Below, piece by piece: positions 1-5,789 of a stretch of 5,789 bases of DNA. Within the stretch, counting starts at the first letter, position 1. The number at the start of each line of letters is the position of its first letter. A program made the translations under genes and the position numbers. Under the pieces are notes generated by a model. That model was not told the DNA's origin. It did no database searches and saw only the letters and a list, made by a program, of their open reading frames with translations. The stretch covers positions 1-5,789 of the forward strand of contig JAKSCF010000240.1 in the NCBI GenBank assembly GCA_022360735.1. The letters are read 5' to 3'. This stretch comes from Clostridia bacterium. Lineage in GTDB: Bacteria; Bacillota_A; Clostridia; Peptostreptococcales; JAAYPU01.

Positions 1-1271
1 CCGCCAATATCTAAAATAAAGTCAACACCCGGCAAGAAATGCTCTGCTGCTTTAAAATGGGCCATTGTCTCGATTTCGCCTATATCCACAGACAATGCGG
101 TTTGGATAAGGCCTTCTCCATAACCGGTTACAGCCGCATTGGCGATCACAGCATTATCCGGTAACTTTTCATATAATTCCTTTAGCATTTCTTTTGAAGC
201 ATCTAAAGGTTTACCATCATTATTTTTATAAAAAGAATATAACAAATGTCCTTGCTCATCTATTAAAGCTGCTTTAGTCGTCGTTGAACCGGCATCAATG
301 CCTAAAAAGCAATTTCCGGATGCTTTAGCAATATCCATTCTGGATATGGCATTACTCCCATGACGCTCAGTAAAATCATCATATTCTTCTTGGGTATTAA
401 AAAGCGGTTCAAGATATTTGATATCGGCAAGGGTATCATGATTAGAAGCTTTCAATTTGTTGACAATATCTTTTAAGCCGATGGCCGTATTCTTTTCAGA
501 TAGTATTGCCGCACCGATTGCAACATAATAATGAGAATCTTCAGGAAAAATAACTTCCTCTTTTTTTAGATTCAAGGTTTCAATAAAGCGTTTTCTTAAT
601 TGTGGTAAAAAGAATAACGGTCCGCCTAAAAAAGCAATATTACCTTTAATGGTTCTTCCACACGCTAATCCCCCAATGGTTTGGTTCACAACAGATTGAA
701 AAATAGAAGCTGCTATATCTTCCTTTCTTGCACCTTCATTTAGTAGAGGTTGAATATCGGTTTTAGCAAAAACACCGCACCTTGCAGCAATAGGATATAT
801 AGTAGAATTATTCTCTGCCAGGCCATTGAGTCCCATTGCATCTGTTTTTAATAAAATGGCCATCTGATCAATAAATGCTCCGGTACCGCCTGCACATGTA
901 CCATTCATTCTCTGCTCAATGGTACTACCAAAAAAAGTAATTTTTGCATCTTCTCCACCTAATTCGATCGCTACGTCTGTCTCTGGAATAAATGTTTCAA
1001 CTGCTTTACTACAAGCAATTACTTCTTGTTCAAAAGGTAACTTAAGTTTCTGAGAAAGAGCAAGCCCACTTGAGCCAGTAATTGCGGTTGTCACTGTTAT
1101 ATCCGGATATTCGTTATAAACATCTTCTATAACATCTATAGATTTCTTCCATATATTGGATAAATGACGCGTATATTTTTTGTAGATGATGTTGTTGCTT
1201 TCATCTAACAATACTGCTTTGATAGTCGTTGAGCCGATGTCAATTCCAAATTTAAAAGTATTATTTTTCAT
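1..1271 (-). CDS. Acyl-CoA dehydratase activase, large two-domain type (BadF/BadG/BcrA/HgdC family), N-terminal part
   Basis: I translated this reading frame by hand. It is open for 423 codons and runs off the window at base 1, so the C-terminus is missing. Two ASKHA-type ATPase domains stand in tandem. The first has the phosphate-1 loop GIDIGSTTIK (residues 9-18), LGGED (104-108), the signature NGTCAGGTGAFIDQ with Cys126, and AARCGVFAKTD with Cys165. The second begins with GIDAGSTTTK (324-333) and reaches DIGG at 421-424. In the HgdC family the two cysteines bind a [4Fe-4S] cluster at the dimer interface, and ATP hydrolysis drives one low-potential electron into a 2-hydroxyacyl-CoA dehydratase or a related double-cubane reductase. 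Proteins with two such domains are usually about 1400 residues and carry DUF2229 and dehydratase-like domains further on; that part is not visible here. The ATG at 1271-1269 follows GGAGTG at 1283-1278 with good spacing. The family call is firm, but the substrate is unknown. Confidence 0.9.
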   Translation of the reverse strand, partial: MKNNTFKFGIDIGSTTIKAVLLDESNNIIYKKYTRHLSNIWKKSIDVIEDVYNEYPDITVTTAITGSSGLALSQKLKLPFEQEVIACSKAVETFIPETDVAIELGGEDAKITFFGSTIEQRMNGTCAGGTGAFIDQMAILLKTDAMGLNGLAENNSTIYPIAARCGVFAKTDIQPLLNEGARKEDIAASIFQSVVNQTIGGLACGRTIKGNIAFLGGPLFFLPQLRKRFIETLNLKKEEVIFPEDSHYYVAIGAAILSEKNTAIGLKDIVNKLKASNHDTLADIKYLEPLFNTQEEYDDFTERHGSNAISRMDIAKASGNCFLGIDAGSTTTKAALIDEQGHLLYSFYKNNDGKPLDASKEMLKELYEKLPDNAVIANAAVTGYGEGLIQTALSVDIGEIETMAHFKAAEHFLPGVDFILDIG

Positions 1272-1340
1272 AGCACCCACTCCATAAGTTCATTTTAAAT
1301 GTCTTAATAATATCTTATATTTATAATTTCATAATAAACT

Positions 1341-1370
1341 ATTATAACCTATTTATATAATCATAGCATA
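1341..1370 (-). promoter_or_regulatory. Possible promoter of the activase gene
   Basis: A perfect TATAAT stands at 1346-1341 on the minus strand, 69 bases before the activase ATG. The best -35 at 18-bp spacing is TATGCT (1370-1365), which is a poor match to TTGACA. A start near 1334 would give a leader of about 63 nt. The region is so AT-rich that a chance TATAAT is possible. Confidence 0.35.
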
Positions 1371-1429
1371 GTTTATTTGTATTAATTCTTTTTTAAATAT
1401 AATTAACTTAACAAAATATTAAGCATTTT

Positions 1430-1450
1430 TTAATGCATCCTTTTCTCCTT
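1430..1450 (-). other. Orphan Shine-Dalgarno with a two-codon ORF (ATG CAT TAA)
   Basis: The minus strand reads AAGGAG (1450-1445), six bases, then ATG CAT TAA (1438-1430). The ribosome-binding site and spacing are excellent, but the frame stops after Met-His. No longer frame starts within reach of this site, and the activase ATG is about 160 bases further on. It may be a start-stop regulatory ORF, the relic of a lost gene, or chance. A weak 5-bp hairpin (1423-1436) overlaps it. Confidence 0.3.
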
Positions 1451-1462
1451 TCTTATCTTAAA

Positions 1463-1492
1463 GGTAAACTATTTTTTGACAAATAGTTTACC
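1463..1492. repeat. Perfect 12-bp inverted repeat
   Basis: GGTAAACTATTT (1463-1474) and AAATAGTTTACC (1481-1492) are exact reverse complements around a 6-base centre. Neither strand has a clear run of T after it, so this does not look like a simple intrinsic terminator. It fits either a strong RNA hairpin or a dyad operator for a dimeric regulator in the region upstream of the activase gene. Confidence 0.85.
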
Positions 1493-1499
1493 CATTATC

Positions 1500-1528
1500 A
1501 CCTTATCACTAGTCAAGTGGTTTGTCAA
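1500..1528 (-). promoter_or_regulatory. Weak promoter candidate, TTGACA-17-TAAGGT
   Basis: The minus strand has a perfect TTGACA (1528-1523) and, 17 bases on, TAAGGT (1505-1500), which matches TATAAT at three of six positions. A start near 1493 would place the 12-bp inverted repeat at the very 5' end of the transcript or over the start site, a common place for an operator. This is an alternative to the structured-RNA reading of the same stretch. Confidence 0.22.
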
Positions 1529-1604
1529 ATAATGGACAAAGATATTTTTCACAAGATAAACCGTACCTATACGCTCATTAAGACTTTAATCAGTATCCTT
1601 TATA

Positions 1605-1663
1605 AAACAATAAAAAGAGCTGTAAATATATAACCCTTCAAGATCATATTTTGAACAGCTCTT
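1605..1663 (-). terminator. Intrinsic terminator of the chemoreceptor gene
   Basis: On the minus strand AAGAGCTGT (1663-1655) pairs with ACAGCTCTT (1623-1615). The stem can be extended by ATATTT (1651-1646 on the plus strand) pairing with AAATAT (1624-1629) past a 3-base bulge. The stem runs into a T-rich tail, TTTTTATTGTTTT. It begins about 54 bases after the chemoreceptor stop codon and separates that gene from the activase. Confidence 0.8.
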
Positions 1664-1716
1664 AATTGATATTTATAATAGATTAAAGTTTCTCAACATC
1701 ATTAAATGATAAACCG

Positions 1717-4191
1717 TTAATATTTTCCAAACGAATTATCTTTCAGCCCTATATTCAATATTTCTTTATTTAAGGCTTTATTTTCTCGATTCGTTAAAAG
1801 ATTCCCTGATGTATCTTGTTTGGATGCTTGCCCTTTTAATATAAACTCTTGTATTAATTTTTTCAATGTGTGTGCCTGAGCTGACATTTGTTGACTGGCT
1901 GATGCACTCTCTTCAGACGTAGCTGTATTGGTTTGGGTAACATTAGATATTTGCTGAATGCCGCTATTGATTTCATTAATCGACACTTCTTGTTGATTGG
2001 AAGCTTGTGCAATTGAAGCAACGATTTGTTCTACATTTGTAATGCCGTCTACGATTTCCTGGAGAGCTGCAGCAGTTTCATTTGCTATCTTATAGCCTTC
2101 TTCAACTTTATTAATAGAATCATCTATTAAATTAGTGGTTTCCTTTGCAGCTTCTGCCGACCTTGCGGCAAGGTTTCTTACCTCTTCTGCTACAACCGCA
2201 AACCCTTTTCCATGTTCACCTGCTCTTGCAGCCTCTACAGCAGCATTTAATGCTAATATATTGGTTTGGAATGCAATTTCATCAATAACCTTTATAATAT
2301 TACCTATATTTTTTGAAGCTTCTTTGGTTTCTTCCATGGCCCTAAGCATTTGATTCATTTGCCCATTTCCATTTTGCGCATCAGACTTAGCTTTGGATGA
2401 TAGGTGATTTGCTTTATTAGCATATTCCGCATTTTCTTTAGTTTGATTCGATACTTCCATAGTTGTAGCACTAATCTGTTCAACAGAGCTGGCTTGCTCA
2501 GAAGCGCCTTGTGATAAGTTCTGGCTTGAAGAAGCTACTTGATTTGCCCCACTTTCAACTTCTTCTGCTACCGAGTTAATTTCTGAAAGTACCAGATTAA
2601 ATTGATCTACAATATGATTAATAGATTGTCTTAATAATGAAAAATCACCAATATATTCTCGTTCAATGCTGGAAGATAAATTCTTTTGTGCCATCTGATC
2701 CAATACTTGAATGATTTCATTCATATAACCCTGTATGGTTTCACACGTTATATTTAAACTATCTTTCATTTTACCATGGTCACCTTTATAATCCCCTTGG
2801 ACTCTGGCACTTAAATTACCTTTAGCTAATTCTCCTAAAACATCACTGGATTCTTGAAGTGGTTGGATGATCTCATCTAACAATTTATTGAGCTCAACCA
2901 TTAGATCTTTCCAGTCACCATTGAAGTTAGAAACGTCTACCCTTTGATTTAGCCGTCCTTGAATTGCAGAAGAAATCAGTGTATTTATTTCTTCATTAAC
3001 ATCTTTTAAGTTATTTCTTAACAGCTCAATGGTTTTGTTAATGGTTGCTTTTTTTCCTGTAAATTCTTCTAACTCTGCATCAAAATTACCTTGTACGAAT
3101 TCAGATACACATGCCATAGATTTTTCTATAACCTCAGCATGGCCTTTAATCATATTATTGATACCTTCTGCCATCTTTTTATAGGAACCTTCAAAATGCT
3201 CTGTATCTAAGGTGGCATGCAGGTCTCCTAATTCATGTTGTTCAGAAATATGATTCATTTCATTGATTAATGCATTGAGAGTATGACTCACTTGGTCTAT
3301 AGAGTTTCCGACAACATCTTCTTCCGATAGTATCTGAATATTAGAATCCAAAGTACCTTCAGCTATTTCTTCAAGAACTTGGGCTTGCTCTTTCCTCTGG
3401 TCCGACATATTTAGAAAACTGGTTGACAAATTCCCTAGTTCATCTTTTCGCTTTAAATACTTATCGGGAATAAAAATATCAATGTTGCCATCAGCCATAA
3501 GATGTGACTGGTCGGTTATGTGCTTTATAATATCAATAACATTCTTAGAAATATATAATACCAAGATAATAGCAAATACAATGCTGATTAAAGGTATGAA
3601 TATAAACATATAGGGTAAGCTTTCGTTGATCATTTTATAAGTAGACTCTGCATCAATGTCGGTTGCAACAATTCCTACCATTTCATTATTTGAATTATAA
3701 ATTGGAACAGATGCGGTTAATAGGTATCCCCATTCCTCATCAAAACTTATATCTGAAACAAAGGGATCTCCGGTTTCAAAAAAAGAATCCGGCATATCAT
3801 AACTTTCTTTAGGTTCTAAATATCCAAATTCACAGATATCTTCTCCTTCTCCGGCTTCTACAATATATTTAAAATTTTCGTCACCGTTATCTACAATCGT
3901 ATATAAATATGTAACATCTGTAGCTATTTTTAAATTATCCAGCATTTTCTTTAATTCATCAAAATACTCGTGGTTATCATTACTATTTGCAAGTTTCTCA
4001 AATCGATCTCCATCAACATTTATAGCGGCTGACTTTGCAACCATAAGTGCTTTTTCTTGAGACAATTCCAAATAGTTACTTTTATTAGTAAAATAGTTGA
4101 AAGCTCCATAAATGGTCATACTTAATAAGAGCATTACAATGATAAGGCTTGCAACTTTTACGCTAATTGAAACAAAATTCTTTTTCCTCAT
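1717..4191 (-). CDS. Methyl-accepting chemotaxis protein with Cache-like sensor and tandem HAMP-like array
   Basis: This complete 824-residue chemoreceptor should sit in the cell membrane and pass ligand signals to CheA/CheW. The first membrane helix is at about 13-33. An extracellular Cache-like sensor spans about 35-190, and the second helix is at 194-214. A HAMP domain follows (about 215-268). Residues 270-540 hold repeated HAMP-like units with short recurring motifs such as LGDLHATLD (321), VQGNFDAEL (366), AKGNLSARV (456) and AQKNLSSSI (501). The signalling domain covers about 545-785, with the near-invariant hairpin tip at 638-679 ([24 protein letters not shown]). Likely methylation segments lie near [11 protein letters not shown] (569) and [12 protein letters not shown] (758). 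No CheR-docking pentapeptide ends the 40-residue tail. The ATG is preceded by AGAAGG (4206-4201) at 9-base spacing. Expression is probably set by the c-di-GMP riboswitch in its leader. The ligand is unknown. Confidence 0.96.
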   Translation of the reverse strand: MRKKNFVSISVKVASLIIVMLLLSMTIYGAFNYFTNKSNYLELSQEKALMVAKSAAINVDGDRFEKLANSNDNHEYFDELKKMLDNLKIATDVTYLYTIVDNGDENFKYIVEAGEGEDICEFGYLEPKESYDMPDSFFETGDPFVSDISFDEEWGYLLTASVPIYNSNNEMVGIVATDIDAESTYKMINESLPYMFIFIPLISIVFAIILVLYISKNVIDIIKHITDQSHLMADGNIDIFIPDKYLKRKDELGNLSTSFLNMSDQRKEQAQVLEEIAEGTLDSNIQILSEEDVVGNSIDQVSHTLNALINEMNHISEQHELGDLHATLDTEHFEGSYKKMAEGINNMIKGHAEVIEKSMACVSEFVQGNFDAELEEFTGKKATINKTIELLRNNLKDVNEEINTLISSAIQGRLNQRVDVSNFNGDWKDLMVELNKLLDEIIQPLQESSDVLGELAKGNLSARVQGDYKGDHGKMKDSLNITCETIQGYMNEIIQVLDQMAQKNLSSSIEREYIGDFSLLRQSINHIVDQFNLVLSEINSVAEEVESGANQVASSSQNLSQGASEQASSVEQISATTMEVSNQTKENAEYANKANHLSSKAKSDAQNGNGQMNQMLRAMEETKEASKNIGNIIKVIDEIAFQTNILALNAAVEAARAGEHGKGFAVVAEEVRNLAARSAEAAKETTNLIDDSINKVEEGYKIANETAAALQEIVDGITNVEQIVASIAQASNQQEVSINEINSGIQQISNVTQTNTATSEESASASQQMSAQAHTLKKLIQEFILKGQASKQDTSGNLLTNRENKALNKEILNIGLKDNSFGKY

Positions 4192-4317
4192 TTTTTATTA
4201 CCTTCTTCCCTTATGTTTTGTCTTAACTACAAGATTAAAAAATCATGTAAATTAGTAGTATAAAGTTTACATAAAAATATTAAAGTTAATCATAATGCTT
4301 TATTAAGTATTTTAATA
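4192..4317 (-). other. Distal leader between terminator and chemoreceptor start
   Basis: These 126 bases lie after the riboswitch terminator and before the ATG. They contain the ribosome-binding site AGAAGG (4206-4201) and one modest hairpin, in which ACATGATT (4248-4241) pairs with AATCTTGT (4236-4229) with one mismatch. A TATACT (minus strand, near 4262-4257) resembles a -10 box but has no good -35, so an internal promoter is possible but not supported. I see no gene here. Confidence 0.5.
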
Positions 4318-4350
4318 CAAAAAAATAAATCAACTTACTAAAAGCTGACT
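4318..4350 (-). terminator. Intrinsic terminator in the chemoreceptor leader (riboswitch expression platform)
   Basis: On the minus strand AGTCAGCTT (4350-4342) pairs with AAGTTGATT (4336-4328). This gives nine base pairs including two G-U pairs, with a 5-base loop, and runs straight into TTTATTTTTTT. It lies upstream of the chemoreceptor start and about 100 bases after the c-di-GMP aptamer. It would stop the leader transcript early and is the likely output device of the riboswitch. Confidence 0.7.
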
Positions 4351-4416
4351 GTTATTGACGTCCCTCCTTTCTACTAAATCATTACACTCAAAAAAACAAG
4401 TATAAATTGGGTCCAT
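4330..4416 (-). CDS. Possible 28-codon leader ORF in the chemoreceptor leader
   Basis: An ATG at 4416-4414 opens a frame of 28 codons (starting MDPIYTCFFE) that ends with TGA at 4332-4330, inside the right arm of the leader terminator. The only ribosome-binding candidate is a weak GAAAG just upstream. A strong AAAGGAGG (4370-4363) lies inside the frame and has no start codon at a usable distance. If translated, ribosomes would run across the terminator stem and could act as an attenuator. The peptide resembles nothing I recognise, and chance is the likelier explanation. Confidence 0.15.
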   Translation of the reverse strand: MDPIYTCFFECNDLVERRDVNNSQLLVS

Positions 4417-4438
4417 AAACTTTCTTTTATAAACCTAT

Positions 4439-4453
4439 ATTAGTAAAACTAAT
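4439..4453 (-). promoter_or_regulatory. Short hairpin just after the aptamer
   Basis: ATTAGT (minus 4453-4448) and ACTAAT (4444-4439) form a perfect 6-bp stem with a 3-base loop directly after the conserved 3' end of the aptamer. The 5' arm overlaps the bases that may pair with TAATC at 4544-4540 to close the aptamer. The 3' arm carries TTACTAA, which is complementary to TTAGTAA in the terminator (4341-4335). This makes it a plausible switching element. Confidence 0.45.
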
Positions 4454-4545
4454 CTTGGTAACCCAGCCACCATAGTGTGATAACCTTAGGTCTGTGATTT
4501 TGCGTCTTTACTTTTCAGCAAATTTGCCTTTCACTTAGGGATTAT
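4450..4545 (-). promoter_or_regulatory. Cyclic-di-GMP-I riboswitch aptamer (GEMM-I)
   Basis: The minus strand carries the conserved GEMM-I blocks in order. They are GGCAAA (4528-4523), a 6-bp hairpin UUUGCU/AGUAAA closed by a GAAA tetraloop (loop 4516-4513), GACGCAAA (from 4506), GACCTAAGG (4492-4484), and the segment 4474-4457 containing GGTGGCTGGGTTACC, the tetraloop-receptor side. GTGA (4534-4531) and TCAC (4497-4494) can pair around the first hairpin. In this class the GNRA loop docks into the second hairpin and bis-(3'-5')-cyclic-di-GMP binds at the helix junction. The aptamer begins about 15-20 bases after the predicted transcription start and precedes a chemoreceptor gene, a common target of this class in Clostridia. 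The outer closing helix could not be assigned with certainty. Confidence 0.9.
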
Positions 4546-4566
4546 TCATTTTTATGTATCATATTA

Positions 4567-4595
4567 ATGGTAATTAATTTGTTAATAATTGTCAA
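4567..4595 (-). promoter_or_regulatory. Sigma-A type promoter for the riboswitch-chemoreceptor transcript
   Basis: A perfect TTGACA (4595-4590) and TACCAT (4572-4567, four of six consensus bases) are separated by exactly 17 bp on the minus strand. Transcription would start near 4560, just ahead of the aptamer, giving a leader of roughly 370 nt. The position relative to the riboswitch supports the call. Confidence 0.7.
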
Positions 4596-4611
4596 TATTT
4601 TGCATTAAAAG

Positions 4612-4646
4612 AGCAAATTAGTACATAAAATACAGCAAATTAATAC
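4612..4646. repeat. Two 13-bp direct repeats upstream of the promoter
   Basis: AGCAAATTAGTAC (4612-4624) and AGCAAATTAATAC (4634-4646) differ at one base and start 22 bp apart, about two turns of the helix. They lie roughly 50 to 86 bp upstream of the predicted chemoreceptor start site. This is the usual place for paired sites of an activator, though nothing identifies the protein. Confidence 0.5.
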
Positions 4647-4690
4647 TCAAATGAAAATTTTCTGAATTATTAATGGTAAAAAATACAGCG

Positions 4691-4728
4691 TTAAATAGAG
4701 GTTTTGCTCATTCAAAACCTCTATTTAA
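4691..4728 (-). terminator. Strong hairpin terminator after the ABC permease gene
   Basis: A perfect 16-bp inverted repeat (4691-4706 with 4713-4728, loop of 6) starts about 20 bases after the permease stop codon. On the minus strand the 3' arm ends in CTCTATTTAA and is followed a few bases later by TATTTTTT. The U-run is not immediate, but the stem length, position and lack of any gene on the other strand support a terminator. Confidence 0.75.
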
Positions 4729-4748
4729 AATCTTTCTAATAGACTTAA

Positions 4749-5789
4749 TTAAATGGTTGCATCCTTTCTCAATCTGAATAATCCAATTGCGTAAACACAC
4801 ACACCCATTCCTAAAAGTATCAAAATTGAATCCATTGAGTTCATAAAACTGCCGTTTTTAATGGCTATATCTGTTAATCCCAAGACCGCCCATTTATGAG
4901 GGGTTATATTTGCCAGCAATAATAATATCTTGGAAGTGACAACTTCAAGGGGCCACATACAGCCTCCCAGCATAGCAAATGAAGTCAATATGATGGGCGT
5001 AAAAGCCGAAAGTTGACCGGAAGTTTTTACAAAGGTAGATAAAAGTAATCCAATGGCAGTCAGTGAAAAAACAAAAGCAATAATAACCAATAAAATATCC
5101 AATATATTTCCGCCCCAGTTCAAATCGAAGAGAAACCTTCCTGCTACAAAAATAACTGACAGCTGAATAATTCCCGATAACATAGGTATAATCGTATATC
5201 CCATTAGTATAGATATTTTAGAAAGTGGTGATGTCATCATTCTAAAATAGGTTTTATCTTCTTTATCAGTGACAATTTGACCAACTCCAAAAACCATAGT
5301 ATAAGCAGAAAACAAAATAGCAAAACCGATTATTTGTCCTTTTACATTGTTATTTCTTCTGTTTTCCATATTACCGCTTACTGTCTGAATATCCATTGGT
5401 TTTCGATATAACCATTGTTGTTCAAAGGATTCCGACATATCATTTTTAACTTTATCTATATTTACCGTTGGTATTTCTTTGAAAATATCTTCGCCCAGCT
5501 TCATAACCTTACTTCTTTGATGATGATTGGCAAGCAATCCCATCAAGTTATTTTTGAGTGTTCTGATCTCCACATCATCTTTTAGCGCTATGATCTTTAA
5601 TGATTCACCCGTTTCATAACCAGCATCAGTAAAATCCCCTTCAATATAGATAGCGGCACTATATTTGCCTTCACTTAAATCTTCAACACCTGAGTCGTAA
5701 TCATCTAAAGACACATTATAGTTATTAGTGTTTCTAATACTTTCTATTAATGCTTCACTCAACGGATTATTTGCCTCATCTATCACTAA
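4749..5789 (-). CDS. ABC-2 type transporter permease, C-terminal part
   Basis: This is the membrane subunit of an ABC exporter, missing its N-terminus. The frame is still open at the window edge (a Leu codon precedes the GTG at 5786). That GTG falls in the conserved start of the extracellular domain (VIDEANNPLSEALIE, like the VVDED... of related permeases), so it is not the true start. A first membrane helix should lie beyond base 5789. Counting from that GTG, an extracytoplasmic region spans about 1-148. Membrane helices follow at about 151-171, 192-217, 226-250, 258-281 and 319-337. The cytoplasmic loop KEDKTYFRMMTSPLSK (175-190) corresponds to the coupling segment of ABC2_membrane_3 proteins. 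GGCMWPLEVV (274-283) and ITPHKWAVLGL (294-304) are typical of the family. The cognate ATPase gene is probably upstream, outside the window. The substrate (drug, peptide, lipid or sodium) cannot be told. Confidence 0.9.
   Translation of the reverse strand, partial: LVIDEANNPLSEALIESIRNTNNYNVSLDDYDSGVEDLSEGKYSAAIYIEGDFTDAGYETGESLKIIALKDDVEIRTLKNNLMGLLANHHQRSKVMKLGEDIFKEIPTVNIDKVKNDMSESFEQQWLYRKPMDIQTVSGNMENRRNNNVKGQIIGFAILFSAYTMVFGVGQIVTDKEDKTYFRMMTSPLSKISILMGYTIIPMLSGIIQLSVIFVAGRFLFDLNWGGNILDILLVIIAFVFSLTAIGLLLSTFVKTSGQLSAFTPIILTSFAMLGGCMWPLEVVTSKILLLLANITPHKWAVLGLTDIAIKNGSFMNSMDSILILLGMGVCVYAIGLFRLRKDATI

Larger units (their letters stand above)
1453..1559 (-). ncRNA. Candidate structured leader RNA (unassigned)
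   Basis: Read as minus-strand RNA, this stretch can fold into a closed multi-helix unit. An outer stem pairs TTATCTT (1559-1553) with AAGATAA (1459-1453). One arm pairs CATTAT (1534-1529) with ATAATG (1498-1493), continued by CACTT/AGGTG (1519-1515 with 1503-1499, one G-U pair). The second arm is the perfect 12-bp hairpin at 1463-1492. The hairpin loop GTCAAA (1480-1475) is complementary to TTTGAC in the bulge of the first arm (1529-1524), which would allow a loop-bulge pseudoknot. The stretch is followed directly by AAGGAG. I do not recognise it as a known riboswitch. AT-richness makes some of these pairings likely by chance, and the promoter candidate at 1500-1528 conflicts with the RNA reading. 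Confidence 0.3.
4562..4679. repeat. 12-bp exact direct repeat flanking the promoter region
   Basis: TATTAATGGTAA occurs at 4562-4573, where it contains the -10 box of the chemoreceptor promoter, and again at 4668-4679. The second copy has no -35 partner. It may be a regulator site or a chance AT-rich match. Confidence 0.4.

Noticed and set aside
1423..1436. Hairpin GCATT/AATGC as a terminator
   Set aside because: The stem is only 5 bp, mostly A-T, and lacks a continuous T-run.
1398..1558. Rex-like half-sites (TTGTGAA near 1550, TTGTTAA near 1412)
   Set aside because: Only half-sites are present and the second halves do not match. In such AT-rich sequence they are expected by chance.
1453..1559. 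A miniature transposable element bounded by TTATCTT/AAGATAA
   Set aside because: The terminal repeats are only 7 bp, there is no clear target-site duplication, and no second copy is in the window.
2135..2353. A 72-codon open frame on the plus strand
   Set aside because: It lies antisense within the most conserved part of the chemoreceptor signalling domain, has no ribosome-binding site, and its protein looks like a low-complexity shadow of the real gene.
4381..4430. A first terminator at the seven-T run near 4391-4397 (minus strand)
   Set aside because: The bases before the T-run form only a broken, weak stem (AAGT/ACTT with mismatches). The terminator at 4318-4350 is much better.
5784..5786. 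GTG as the start codon of the ABC permease
   Set aside because: The frame stays open upstream to the window edge, the first residues match an internal family segment, and the expected first membrane helix is missing. The gene is therefore partial.

Overview
The window is AT-rich, and all three protein-coding genes lie on the minus strand, so the operon order reads from high to low coordinates. The gene content suggests a low-GC anaerobic Firmicute of the Clostridia type: a two-domain BadF/HgdC-type dehydratase activase, a large methyl-accepting chemotaxis protein, an ABC-2 permease, and a class I cyclic-di-GMP riboswitch with a clostridial-style core. The genus cannot be fixed from this sequence.

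Layout, in the direction of transcription. (1) 5789-4749: the C-terminal part of an ABC-2 type exporter permease; its N-terminus lies outside the window. It ends at a 16-bp perfect hairpin (4691-4728). (2) 4748-4192: a 557-bp control region. It holds direct repeats (4612-4646), a TTGACA/TACCAT promoter (4567-4595), a c-di-GMP-I (GEMM) aptamer (about 4450-4545), a short hairpin and a possible 28-codon leader ORF, and an intrinsic terminator (4318-4350). A further 126 nt of leader follow before the start codon. (3) 4191-1717: a complete 824-residue chemoreceptor with an extracellular Cache-like sensor, two membrane helices, a HAMP domain, a tandem HAMP-like array and the conserved signalling hairpin. 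It is closed by a terminator at 1605-1663. (4) 1604-1272: a second long intergenic region. It holds a 12-bp perfect inverted repeat inside a larger self-complementary stretch (1453-1559), an orphan Shine-Dalgarno with a two-codon ORF, and a consensus TATAAT close to the next gene. (5) 1271-1: the first 423 residues of a large acyl-CoA dehydratase activase that continues past the window edge.

The three genes look like separate transcription units, because each intergenic region has its own terminator and promoter candidates. The clearest regulatory story is that the chemoreceptor mRNA carries a c-di-GMP sensor, so the second messenger that sets motile versus sessile lifestyle would control how much of this receptor is made. 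The least explained part is 1453-1559, upstream of the activase, which could be a structured RNA or a cluster of operator sites.
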